From Mycobacterium sp. Root135 (GTDB taxonomy: Bacteria; Actinomycetota; Actinomycetes; Mycobacteriales; Mycobacteriaceae), in the NCBI RefSeq assembly GCF_001426545.1, contig NZ_LMEZ01000001.1:1052505-1116504 (forward strand): DNA of 64,000 nt, in the 5' to 3' direction. A model generated the notes under the pieces. The model had not been told where the DNA came from and did not search any database. It saw only the letters and a program-made list of their open reading frames with translations. Positions 38,918 to 47,283 of the stretch are shown piece after piece. How positions within the stretch are numbered: position 1 is the first letter of the stretch; every line of letters starts with the position of its first letter. A program made the translations under genes and the position numbers.

Positions 38918-40014
38918 GACTCCCAGCGTTCTTCGATGCGCCCGAAGCGCCACACCGCGAGAGCGATCACCCACACCAGCACGAACAAGCCCACGATGGT
39001 GAAGCCGACGAACTCCAGGTCCGCCGAGCCGATGAACGCCAACGGCCCCGACTCGATGCCGAGCCGGTCGACCAGCAGGCCGATGAGCACGATGCCGCCG
39101 ATCACCAGGGCGACGAACACCGACAGCAGCGTGATGGTCAGGTTGTAGTACACCTTGCGGATCGGCTTGAGGAACGCCCACCCGTAGGCCTTCGCCATGA
39201 ACACTCCGTCGGCGGCGTCGAACAGGCTCATGCCGGCCGCGAACAGTACGGGCAGCACCAGGATCGCGTACCAGGGCAGCGTGAAGGCCGCCGTGCCCGC
39301 GGCGAGCACCAGCAGGGCCACCTGCGTGGCGGTGTCGAAGCCGAGCCCCATCAGCAAGCCCACCGGGTACAGGTGCCACGGCTTGCTGACCCGTCGCATC
39401 ACGCGCCCGAGCAGCCGGGCGAGGAAGCCGCGACTGTTGAGTTGACGTTCCAGCTCGGCCTCGTCGAACTCACCGGTCCGCATCTCGCGGAACACCTTTG
39501 CGATGCCGACGACGGCGAACAGGTTGGTCAGTCCGATCAGGATGAGGAACGTGCCTGCCACCAGGGAGCCGATCAGGCCGAGGGTCTGCAGCATCGAGGA
39601 ATTCTCGTCCTGGACCGGCCCGATGAGCGCCTTGACGCCGAGGGCCAACAGGAACGCCAGCCCGAACACCACACTCGAGTGCCCAAGGGAGAACCAGAAA
39701 CCGGTGGACAGCGACCGCTTGCCTTCGCCCACCAGCTTGCGGGTGGTGTTGTCGATGACCGCGATGTGGTCGGCGTCGAAGGCGTGCCGCACCCCGAGCA
39801 GATAGGCGGTCAGGCCCAGGCCCACACCGAACACGCCGGTGGAGCCCAAGGTGATGTGCTGCGGGGCGACGCCGAAGACCAACACCCCCCAACCGAACAC
39901 GTGGAGGAAGACGACGACGGCACTCATGCCTGCGATGGACAACCAGTCCGACCGATACAACCTGCCCACCACGGTCGGGCTGGGCGGGGACTCCGACGAC
40001 GTACCGAGGATCAC
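38902..40014 (-). CDS. nicT: NiCoT-family nickel/cobalt permease
   Basis: A 370-residue membrane protein of the HoxN/NixA type. The signature helix has RHAFDADHIAVIDN (His77, Asp82, His83), the second signature is LGFDTATQVALL, and FDAADGVFMAKAYGWAF follows. It imports Ni(II) and possibly Co(II). M. tuberculosis has the same gene at this position (nicT, Rv2856). The ArsR gene lies 80 bp upstream on the same strand, and a likely operator lies between them. Metal could serve urease, hydrogenase or cobalamin; the cobalamin genes nearby make cobalt a real alternative. Confidence 0.92.
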   Translation of the reverse strand: MILGTSSESPPSPTVVGRLYRSDWLSIAGMSAVVVFLHVFGWGVLVFGVAPQHITLGSTGVFGVGLGLTAYLLGVRHAFDADHIAVIDNTTRKLVGEGKRSLSTGFWFSLGHSSVVFGLAFLLALGVKALIGPVQDENSSMLQTLGLIGSLVAGTFLILIGLTNLFAVVGIAKVFREMRTGEFDEAELERQLNSRGFLARLLGRVMRRVSKPWHLYPVGLLMGLGFDTATQVALLVLAAGTAAFTLPWYAILVLPVLFAAGMSLFDAADGVFMAKAYGWAFLKPIRKVYYNLTITLLSVFVALVIGGIVLIGLLVDRLGIESGPLAFIGSADLEFVGFTIVGLFVLVWVIALAVWRFGRIEERWESQANG

Positions 40015-40044
40015 GCGGTCGAGCCTATGGGGGCGTCCGCACGC

Positions 40045-40067
40045 CTGTCTAGCTGTACAGATGTTCA
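40045..40067 (-). promoter_or_regulatory. Candidate ArsR-type operator upstream of nicT
   Basis: On the minus strand TGAACA-TC-TGTACAG-CTA-GACAG, 30 bp upstream of the nicT ATG and just after the arsR gene. TGAACA-N2-TGTACA is an imperfect inverted repeat of the ArsR/SmtB 12-2-12 type. The same 23-bp motif (18 identities) precedes the superoxide dismutase gene at 37343. Confidence 0.55.
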
Positions 40068-40094
40068 GGTCGACGGACTACCCGGATGGGCAGG

Positions 40095-40421
40095 TCAACC
40101 GTGCGCGGCGCCTATCCAGTGCAACAGATCGTGGACGATCTCGTCGTCGAGCCGGTATGCCACCGACCGCCCGACCCGGGTGCTGCTCACCCACCCCTGC
40201 TGGCGGAGCACCCGCAGTGCCTGGGACACGGAATTCTCCGAACGGCCCACCACGGCGGCCAGGTCGCTCACGCAAATACCCGGGGCCCGGTGCAGGCTGA
40301 GCAGGATCTCCAGCCGGTTGGGATCGGACAGCAGGTCGAATCGCAGGGTCCAGCCGCTGATGTCGACGTCGGACAGCGCCGACGACGCACGTCGCACGAT
40401 CGCCTCGCCGCCAGCTTCCAT
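40095..40421 (-). CDS. ArsR/SmtB-family metal-responsive repressor
   Basis: A 108-residue winged-helix protein. The DNA-binding part is PNRLEILLSLHRAPGICVSDLAAVVGRSENSVSQALRVLRQQGWV (in parts). Cys50 (GICVSDL) is at the alpha-3 position, while Asp92, Asp93, His97, His101 and His107 in the last helix could form an alpha-5 site like those of nickel sensors NmtR/KmtR. Metal specificity is inferred from the neighbour nicT. Its own promoter must be in the 32-bp gap after the GntR gene or further upstream. Confidence 0.8.
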   Translation of the reverse strand: MEAGGEAIVRRASSALSDVDISGWTLRFDLLSDPNRLEILLSLHRAPGICVSDLAAVVGRSENSVSQALRVLRQQGWVSSTRVGRSVAYRLDDEIVHDLLHWIGAAHG

Positions 40422-40453
40422 GCCTGCAACTTAGTCGACCGGCTGGCCGACTA

Positions 40454-41212
40454 CTAGCTGTCCAGGAACCCGTGCAGCAGCGCCGCCGATCCCCACACGT
40501 GCGCCGCCATGGTCTCGGCGGCGCCGTCGACGTCCCCGGCCAGGATCGCCATCACGATCGCCTCGTGCTGCTCGTCGGAGTGGACGATGTTGCGCGCGAG
40601 CAACGGGATGTGGTCCAGCAGTTCGTTGAGCCGCATCCGGTTGTCGGCGACCAGAGGCACCAGCGACGGCGCCCCTGCCGCCTCGGCGATCGCGAGATGC
40701 AACCGGGAATCCAGCCGCCGGTAGTCCTCCAGCGCGGCGCCCCGAACGTCCGCCAGCCGGGCCCAGAGGGTTTCGCGTTCGGTGGCGGCCAACGTCCGGC
40801 CCGCCGCCATCCGGGCCGCCCCCACCTCCAGCACCTCGCGCAGCCGCAAGGTGTCGTCGATGTCCGCGCGACTGAACCGCACCCCGTCCGCGCTGGGGGC
40901 CGGCAGGTCGTCGGCCAGGAACGTGCCGCCGTATCGACCGCGGCGCGACACCAGGTATCCGGCGTCGGACAACGACCTGATGGCGTCGCGCACGGTGTCG
41001 CGACTCACCCCGAGCCGGGCGGCGAGTTCCCGTTCCGGCGGCAGCGACTCACCCGGCTCCAACAAGCCGAGTCGGATGGTTTCGAGCAAGCGCCCCACGG
41101 TGTCCTCGAAGGCGTTGCCCAGCCGAACCGGACGCAGCAGTGACGTCGATGCCGCCTCCGCGGCGGGGCACTCGCTGGCTGGCTGCGGATCCGGTGTGGG
41201 GTGGGCTGTCAT
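40454..41212 (-). CDS. GntR-family regulator, FadR subfamily
   Basis: A 252-residue regulator with the N-terminal winged helix (ESLPPERELAARLGVSRDTVRDAIRSL in parts) and a C-terminal FCD ligand-binding domain, recognised by DDTLRLREVLEVGAARMA and the His pattern in AHVWGS and HLAIAEAAG. It is the last gene of the glnA4-puuD-aldC-SDR cluster (5-bp gap) and so most likely controls it; its operator would be near the divergent promoter at 45448-45631. Confidence 0.85.
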   Translation of the reverse strand: MTAHPTPDPQPASECPAAEAASTSLLRPVRLGNAFEDTVGRLLETIRLGLLEPGESLPPERELAARLGVSRDTVRDAIRSLSDAGYLVSRRGRYGGTFLADDLPAPSADGVRFSRADIDDTLRLREVLEVGAARMAAGRTLAATERETLWARLADVRGAALEDYRRLDSRLHLAIAEAAGAPSLVPLVADNRMRLNELLDHIPLLARNIVHSDEQHEAIVMAILAGDVDGAAETMAAHVWGSAALLHGFLDS

Positions 41213-41217
41213 GTCAT

Positions 41218-41991
41218 CTACAGCGGCGTGACGTAATGGCCGGTGATGCCGCCGTCGACGAGGAACGTCGACCCGGTGATGAACGACGCGTCGTCACTGG
41301 CCAGGAACGTGACGGCAGCAGCCAGTTCGTCGGGCTCGGCGAACCGTCCCATCGGCACGTGGATCAGGCGGCGCGCGGCGCGCTCCGGGTCCTTCGCGAA
41401 GAGTTCTTGCAGCAGTGGGGTGTTCACCGGGCCTGGGCACAGCGCGTTGACCCGAATGCCCTGCCGTGCGTACTGGATGCCGAGCTCCCGAGACATCGCG
41501 AGCACGCCGCCCTTGGACGCGGTGTAGGAGATCTGCGACGTCGCCGATCCGTTGACCGCGACGAACGACGCCGTGTTGACGATCGAACCCTTCTGCGCCG
41601 GGACCATGTGTCGCAGCGCGGCCTTGCAGCAGAAGAACACCGACTTGAGGTTGATGTCCTGCACGCGGTCCCACGCGTCGATGCCGGTGACCTCGATCAG
41701 GTCGTCCTCCGGTGGGCTGATGCCCGCGTTGTTGAACGCGATGTCGACCGAGCCGTGGGTCTCGGCGGCAGTGTCGAACAGGTTGTCGACGGCCGCCTGG
41801 TCGGACACGTCGACCTGGACGAAGGTGCCGTTGAGGTCTGCTGCGACGCTCTTGCCGGAAGTGGGGTCGATGTCGCCGATCACGATCGTCGCGCCCTCGG
41901 CCCGCATCCGCTTGGCGGTCGCGAGACCGATACCGCTGGCGCCGCCGGTGATGACGGCGACCTTGCCCGCCAGCCGCTGGGTCAGATCCAT
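41218..41991 (-). CDS. Short-chain dehydrogenase/reductase (Rv2857c homologue)
   Basis: A 257-residue SDR. The cofactor motif is VITGGASGIGLATAKRM, Asp in VIGDID suggests NAD preference, NNAG occurs in IAFNNAGIS, and the catalytic YTASKGG with Ser upstream (NTASFVAVNG). It abuts aldC, whose stop lies immediately upstream. In glutamylated amine catabolism it could act on a semialdehyde or hydroxy acid; the substrate is not known. Confidence 0.87.
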   Translation of the reverse strand: MDLTQRLAGKVAVITGGASGIGLATAKRMRAEGATIVIGDIDPTSGKSVAADLNGTFVQVDVSDQAAVDNLFDTAAETHGSVDIAFNNAGISPPEDDLIEVTGIDAWDRVQDINLKSVFFCCKAALRHMVPAQKGSIVNTASFVAVNGSATSQISYTASKGGVLAMSRELGIQYARQGIRVNALCPGPVNTPLLQELFAKDPERAARRLIHVPMGRFAEPDELAAAVTFLASDDASFITGSTFLVDGGITGHYVTPL

Positions 41992-43356
41992 CTACAGCTC
42001 TCCAATCGCAAAGAAGACGTTCTTGGTTTCGGTGAAGTGCAGCGGCGCGTCCGGTCCGAGCTCGCGCCCGAGTCCCGACTGCTTGAAGCCGCCGAACGGT
42101 GTGTTGTAGCGGACCGACGAGTGCGAGTTCACCGACAGGTTGCCGGATTCCACCGCACGCGACACCCGCATCGCCCGCGACAGGTTGTCGGTCCAGATGG
42201 AGCCGGACAGGCCGTAGGGGCTGTCGTTGGCGAGTTCGATCGCGTCGGCCTCGTCGTCGAACGGCAGCACGGTGACGACGGGTCCGAAGATCTCCTCGGT
42301 CACGGTGCGGTCGGAGCGCTGCGGGGTGAGAACCGTTGGCGGGAACCAATATCCGGGCCCCTCGGGAGCCGAGCCGCGGAAAGCCACCGGTGCGCCGTCG
42401 GGGACGTAGGACGACACGGTGTCGAAGTGTGGCCGCGACACCAGCGGTCCCATCTCACTGTCCCGTGACGTCGGGTCACCGACCACGACTCCCTTGACCG
42501 CGGGCTCGAGGAGCTCCATGAACCGGTCGTAGACGTTGCGCTGCACCAGGATTCGGCTACGTGCACAGCAGTCCTGGCCGGCGTTGTCGAACACGCCGTA
42601 CGGCGCGGTGGCGGCGGCCTTCTCCAGATCGCAGTCGTCGAAGACGATGTTGGCGCTCTTGCCGCCGAGCTCCAGCGTCACCCGCTTGACCTGCTGGGCC
42701 GCACCCGCCATCACCTTCACGCCCACCTCGGTGGAACCGGTGAAGACGATCTTGCGGACGTCGGGGTGGCTGATGAACCGCTCCCCCACGACCGAGCCCT
42801 TGCCGGGCAGCACCTGGAAGAGCCCGTCGGGAAGGCCCGCCTCGAGGCCAAGCTCCGCCAGCCGCATCGTGGTCAGCGGGGTGATCTCGGCCGGCTTGAC
42901 CAGGACGGCGTTGCCCGCGGCGAGGGCAGGCACGAAGCCCCACGACGCGATGGTCATCGGGAAGTTCCACGGGGCGATGACCGCGACGACCCCGAGGGGC
43001 TCGTTGAACGTGACGTCGAGACCACCGGCGACGGGAATCTGCTTGCCGGACATGCGTTCCGGGCTGGCCGAGTAGAACTGCAGCACGTCGCGGACGTGAC
43101 CGGCCTCCCACTCGGCGTTGCCGATCACGTGCCCGGAGTTGGCGACTTCCAGCGCGGCCAACTCGTCGACGTGGGCGTCGACCACCGCGGCGAACGAGCG
43201 CAGCGCGGCGGCCCGCTCGGCAGGCGCCAGCTTGGCCCACGTCTTCTGGGCGGACTTGGCGCGCGCCACCGCGTCGTCGACGGCGGGTACGTCGAGCAGC
43301 TCGACGGTGCGCAGCACCTCCTCCGTCGCCGGGTTGATCAGTGTGGACGTGCTCAC
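41992..43356 (-). CDS. aldC: Aldehyde dehydrogenase (AldC/PuuC-like)
   Basis: A 454-residue NAD(P)-dependent ALDH. Key parts: PWNFPMTIASWGFVPALAAGN, FTGSTEVGVKVM, ELGGKSANIVF (catalytic Glu) and FDNAGQDCCARSRI (catalytic Cys in QDCC). Expected to oxidise gamma-glutamyl-aminobutyraldehyde or a related aldehyde, the third step of the glutamylated polyamine route. It overlaps the amidohydrolase gene by four bases (GTGA). Confidence 0.9.
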   Translation of the reverse strand: MSTSTLINPATEEVLRTVELLDVPAVDDAVARAKSAQKTWAKLAPAERAAALRSFAAVVDAHVDELAALEVANSGHVIGNAEWEAGHVRDVLQFYSASPERMSGKQIPVAGGLDVTFNEPLGVVAVIAPWNFPMTIASWGFVPALAAGNAVLVKPAEITPLTTMRLAELGLEAGLPDGLFQVLPGKGSVVGERFISHPDVRKIVFTGSTEVGVKVMAGAAQQVKRVTLELGGKSANIVFDDCDLEKAAATAPYGVFDNAGQDCCARSRILVQRNVYDRFMELLEPAVKGVVVGDPTSRDSEMGPLVSRPHFDTVSSYVPDGAPVAFRGSAPEGPGYWFPPTVLTPQRSDRTVTEEIFGPVVTVLPFDDEADAIELANDSPYGLSGSIWTDNLSRAMRVSRAVESGNLSVNSHSSVRYNTPFGGFKQSGLGRELGPDAPLHFTETKNVFFAIGEL

Positions 43357-44114
43357 GCGCTATTCCTCTCCAACGTTGAATGCTTCTTCGATGCGTATTC
43401 CGCGGCGGCCTCGACGACGCCGGCGAACAAACGCAGGTCGTCGAGCCGCTCCTCCGGGTGCCACTGAACGGCCACGACGAAGGCGTCGCCGTGCTTTTCG
43501 ACGGCCTCGATGACGCCGTCCGGATCCCAGGCACTCGCCATCAGCCCCGTGCCGAGCTCGGCGATGGCCTGGTGGTGGTAGCACTGGGCGTCGGTGGTCG
43601 TGCCGATCAGCGCGGCGAGCCGGGTCCCCGGCACGGTCTGAATCTTCGAGGTGCTGAACACGGCGTTGCCCAGCTGGTGCTGGTAGTGCCCGACCACGTC
43701 GGGCAGGTGTTGATGCAGGGTGCCGCCGAGTGCCACGTTGAGGACCTGCGCGCCGCGGCAGATGCCCAGCAGGGGCAGGTTGCGCGCCAAAGCGCCTCGC
43801 ACCAGGGCGAATTCCCACGCGTCGCGGTCCAGCGCCGGCTCGTCGGTGCGCTCGTGCGCTTCTTGGCCGTATCGGGCGGGGTCGACGTCGCGGCCACCGG
43901 TGACCACCAAGCCGTCGAGACCGTCCAGCACGCGGTCGACGACGTCGTCGTCGACCGGCTGCGGCGGAAGCAGCATCGCGATGCCACCCGCGGACGTGAC
44001 GCCCTCGACGTAGACGGCGGGCAGGAAGCTGGCCCGCACGTCCCAAACCCCCGTCTGGGCCTGCTGCAGATAGGTGGTCAGACCGACTGCAGGTCTAGAG
44101 CCGTTCGAAGCCAC
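43353..44114 (-). CDS. PuuD-type gamma-glutamyl-GABA hydrolase / class I amidotransferase
   Basis: A 253-residue peptidase C26 protein. The nucleophile is Cys119 in LGICRGAQVLN, the histidine is in AVQWHPEE, and GGTLHQHLPD is typical of PuuD. It would release glutamate from gamma-glutamylated products, for example gamma-glutamyl-GABA. GTG 44114 overlaps the end of glnA4 by 20 bp. M. tuberculosis has the same gene order (Rv2859c). Confidence 0.87.
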   Translation of the reverse strand: MASNGSRPAVGLTTYLQQAQTGVWDVRASFLPAVYVEGVTSAGGIAMLLPPQPVDDDVVDRVLDGLDGLVVTGGRDVDPARYGQEAHERTDEPALDRDAWEFALVRGALARNLPLLGICRGAQVLNVALGGTLHQHLPDVVGHYQHQLGNAVFSTSKIQTVPGTRLAALIGTTTDAQCYHHQAIAELGTGLMASAWDPDGVIEAVEKHGDAFVVAVQWHPEERLDDLRLFAGVVEAAAEYASKKHSTLERNSA

Positions 44115-45447
44115 GGCGCCTCTCCCAGTCGGTCACCGCCGAGTTGAACGCCTTCAGCTCGACGCGGGCGTTGTTCAGGTAGTGCTCGACGACGTCGTCG
44201 CCGAATGCCTCGCGTGCCACCGTGGAGGACTCGAACAGCTCGGCCGCCTCGGCAAGCGTGGTCGGAAGTCGTTCGGCGCCACTCGTATACGCGTTGCCTG
44301 CACACGCCTCGGGCAACTCGAGCTGCTGGTCGATGCCGTGCAAGCCGCCGGCGATCAGCGCCGAGACGGCGAGGTACTGGTTGACGTCACCGCCCGGCGC
44401 GCGGCACTCCATCCGCATTCCGTGGCCATGGCCGACCACCCGCAGGGCGCAGGTGCGGTTGTCCATGCCCCACGCGACGGCGGTCGGGGCGAAGCTGCCG
44501 TCGACGAATCGCTTGTAGGAGTTGACGTTCGGTGCGTAGAACAGCGTCAGTTCACGCAGCGTGGCGAGCTGACCGGCGACGAAGCTGCGGAACATCGGCG
44601 ACATGCCGAGCGGATCGTCGTCGTCGGCGAACACGGCCGACCCGTCCTCACCGCGGAACGACAGGTGGATGTGGCAGCTGTTGCCCTCCCGCTCGTCGAA
44701 CTTCGCCATGAAGGTCAGGCTCTTGCCGTGCTGGTCGGCGATTTCCTTGGCGCCGTTCTTGTAGATCGTGTGGTTGTCGCAGGTGACCAGCGCGTCGTCG
44801 TAGCGGAAGCCGATCTCCTGCTGACCAAGGTTGCACTCGCCCTTGACGCCCTCGCAGTAGAGGCCCGCGCCCTCCATGCCGTTGCGGATGTCGCGCAGCA
44901 ACGGCTCCATCCGCGTGGACGCCAGCATGTTGTAGTCGATGTTGTAGTCCGTGGCGGCCGTCAGCTTGGTGTAGCCCTTGGCCCAGGCCTCGCGGTAGGA
45001 GTCGTCGAACACGATGAACTCGAGTTCGGTGGCTGCGACGGCGGTCATTCCCCGCTGCGCCAGCCGGTCGAGCTGCGTACGCAGGATTCCGCGCGGCGCC
45101 GGACCCACCGGCGAGCCGTCGTGCCAGCCGAGGTCGGCCATCACCAGCGCGGTGGCGGGCAGCCACGGGATTCGGCGCAACGTGGAGAAGTCCGGCGTCA
45201 TCACCATGTCGCCGTAGCCGGCTTCCCAGCTCGACATCTTGTATCCGTCGACGGTGTTCATGTCGACGTCGACCGCGAGCAGGTAGTTGCAACACTCGGC
45301 GCCGTGAGCGATCACGTCGTCGACGAACAGGCGCGCGGAGATCCGTTTGCCGGTCAACCGCCCCTGCATGTCGGTGAACGCGACGATGACGGTGTCGACC
45401 TCGTGCTCGGCGACCATCTTCTTCAACTCGGAGAGCTCCAACGTCAT
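44095..45447 (-). CDS. glnA4: Glutamine synthetase-like gamma-glutamyl-amine ligase GlnA4
   Basis: A 450-residue GS-family protein. The ATP/metal motifs are LEFIVFDDSYREAW, KFDEREGNSCHIHLSFRG and RMECRAPGGDVNQYLA. GS homologues of this class condense glutamate with an amine other than ammonia: polyamines in GlnA3/PuuA-type and ethanolamine in Streptomyces GlnA4. It is the first gene of the minus-strand operon, facing the permease. The substrate amine cannot be told from sequence alone. Confidence 0.88.
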   Translation of the reverse strand: MTLELSELKKMVAEHEVDTVIVAFTDMQGRLTGKRISARLFVDDVIAHGAECCNYLLAVDVDMNTVDGYKMSSWEAGYGDMVMTPDFSTLRRIPWLPATALVMADLGWHDGSPVGPAPRGILRTQLDRLAQRGMTAVAATELEFIVFDDSYREAWAKGYTKLTAATDYNIDYNMLASTRMEPLLRDIRNGMEGAGLYCEGVKGECNLGQQEIGFRYDDALVTCDNHTIYKNGAKEIADQHGKSLTFMAKFDEREGNSCHIHLSFRGEDGSAVFADDDDPLGMSPMFRSFVAGQLATLRELTLFYAPNVNSYKRFVDGSFAPTAVAWGMDNRTCALRVVGHGHGMRMECRAPGGDVNQYLAVSALIAGGLHGIDQQLELPEACAGNAYTSGAERLPTTLAEAAELFESSTVAREAFGDDVVEHYLNNARVELKAFNSAVTDWERRRGFERL

Positions 45448-45631
45448 CTGCCCTGCCTCTCAAAACCGACGAACATGGGTGTGAGTCAACCATTGGAAGC
45501 GGATCACCGCGCGTTTCGGTCATAGATTTACACGACCGTCACCGCCAAAGGTAGGACACCAGACCATTGCGGCTCTATTCTCCCTACCAGTGAGCGCCCT
45601 CTTGGGCGCTGCCCCGAGAAGGAGAAATACC
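45448..45631. promoter_or_regulatory. Divergent promoter region between glnA4 and the amine permease
   Basis: 184 bp with GGTAGG at 45550-45555 and CCTACC at 45583-45588 as an inverted pair; GGTAGGACACC (45550-45560) is itself GGT-N5-ACC. This is the likely place for GntR regulation of both transcripts. A strong ribosome site AGAAGGAG precedes the permease GTG. No clear -10/-35 pair was identified. Confidence 0.4.
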
Positions 45632-47200
45632 GTGCCAGAGGGTCACGAAGAACTGTCTGACGACGAAAAGCACCTCGCATCACTCGGCTACACCCAAGAG
45701 CTCAACCGCAACTGGTCAAGCTTCAGCAACTTCGCCATCTCGTTCTCGATCATCTCGATCCTGGCGGGCTGCTTCACCTCGTTCGGCCTCGGCTGGAACA
45801 ACGGCGGCCCCGCCGCCATCGCCTGGGGCTGGCCGATTGTCTCGCTGTTCATCCTCATCATCGGACTCTGCATGTCCGAACTGGTATCGGCGTACCCCAC
45901 CTCCGGCGGCATCTACTGGTGGGCGAGCAAGCTGGGCGGCGCCAAGGCCGGCTTCTACACGGGCTGGCTGAATCTCATCGGGCTGATCGCCATCCTCGCA
46001 TCGGTGGCCTACGGCGCGGCGACGTTCCTCGACCTCACCCTCGGCACGTTCAGCGAGACGTGGCTGGCCGGCTACAGCCTGACGAGGGTCTTCGTCATCT
46101 TCCTCGTCATCCTGGCGCTCTCCGCGACCGTCAACATCTTCTCCTCGCACCTGCTCGCGGTCATCAACAACATCTCGGTCTGGTGGCACGTGGCGGGCGC
46201 GACCATCGTCATCGCCATCCTGATCGTGGTGCCCGAACAGCACGCCAGCCTGTCGGACGTCTTCGCCAAGACCATCAACAACACCGGCATGTTCGGCGGC
46301 GCCACCTCCGGTGTGGGGTGGCTGCTCTTCGTGCTGCCGATTTCGGCAATCCTCACCCAGTACACGATCACCGGCTACGACGCGTCGGCGCACCTTTCCG
46401 AGGAGACCAAGAGCGCGGCCGACGGTGCGGCCAAGGGCATTTGGCGCTCCATCTTCTACTCGGCCATCGGCGGCTGGATCCTGCTGCTCACCTTCCTCTT
46501 CGCCGTGAACGACTCCGACGCGGTGTCGGCGGGCGGCGGCGCGGTCGCGGTGATCTTCAGCCAGGCGATGGACTCGCCGTGGGTGGGTGTCGTGCTGCTC
46601 ATCTCGACGGCCGGTCAGCTGTTCTGCACCACCGCCTGCCAGACCAGCAGTTCACGGATGCTCTTCGCGTTCAGCCGCGACCGCGCCGTGCCAGGTCACC
46701 AGCTGTGGTCCAAGGTCAGCAAGAACAAGATCCCGGCCAACGGCGTGATCGTCACCGCCGTCATCGCGGCGATCATCACGCTGCCGGCGCTGGTCCAGGT
46801 CGACATCAACGGCGCACCCGTGCCGGTCGCCTTCTTCGCCGTCGTCTCCATCGGCGTCGTAGGTCTTTACCTGTGCTTCGCGGTGCCGATCTACTACCGC
46901 TGGAAGGCCGGGGATTCGTTCCCCGTCGGCAAGTGGAATCTGCGCGGTCACCACAAGTGGATGGCGCCGGTCGCGCTCGTCGAGATCATCGTCACCTCGA
47001 TCATCGCCATGTTCCCGACCTCGTTGGGCGGCATGCCGTGGGACCCGAGCTTCGAGTGGAAGTTCGTCAACTACACCCCACTGCTCGTCGGCGGCGTGCT
47101 GATCCTGCTGTTCATCTACTGGCACGTGTCGGTGAAGAAGTGGTTCACCGGACCCATCAAGCAGGTGACCACCGTCGCCGAGGAACTCGACCTCACCTAG
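45632..47200 (+). CDS. APC-superfamily amino acid/amine permease
   Basis: A 522-residue transporter with about 12 helices. The first helix motif is NFAISFSIISILAGCFTSFG, then SAYPTSGGIYWWASKLGG, which is typical of GABA/polyamine permeases of the AAT/ACT groups. Likely imports the amine (or GABA) fed to GlnA4. GTG 45632 was chosen because AAGGAGAAATACC precedes it; an earlier in-frame start at 45590 lies upstream of this site. Confidence 0.88.
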   Translation: MPEGHEELSDDEKHLASLGYTQELNRNWSSFSNFAISFSIISILAGCFTSFGLGWNNGGPAAIAWGWPIVSLFILIIGLCMSELVSAYPTSGGIYWWASKLGGAKAGFYTGWLNLIGLIAILASVAYGAATFLDLTLGTFSETWLAGYSLTRVFVIFLVILALSATVNIFSSHLLAVINNISVWWHVAGATIVIAILIVVPEQHASLSDVFAKTINNTGMFGGATSGVGWLLFVLPISAILTQYTITGYDASAHLSEETKSAADGAAKGIWRSIFYSAIGGWILLLTFLFAVNDSDAVSAGGGAVAVIFSQAMDSPWVGVVLLISTAGQLFCTTACQTSSSRMLFAFSRDRAVPGHQLWSKVSKNKIPANGVIVTAVIAAIITLPALVQVDINGAPVPVAFFAVVSIGVVGLYLCFAVPIYYRWKAGDSFPVGKWNLRGHHKWMAPVALVEIIVTSIIAMFPTSLGGMPWDPSFEWKFVNYTPLLVGGVLILLFIYWHVSVKKWFTGPIKQVTTVAEELDLT

Positions 47201-47228
47201 ACCGCTCATCCGCTTCGGCGACAGACCC

Positions 47229-47263
47229 CCGGGCCCCTCGTGCGTCACCGCCGAGGGGCCCGG
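47229..47263. terminator. Strong hairpin between permease and helicase genes
   Basis: CCGGGCCCCTCG (47229-47240) pairs perfectly with CGAGGGGCCCGG (47252-47263), with an 11-nt loop. It lies between convergent genes and has no U-tract, so it could terminate in both directions. Confidence 0.65.
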
Positions 47264-47283
47264 TGCTGTGACCGGATGACGAA

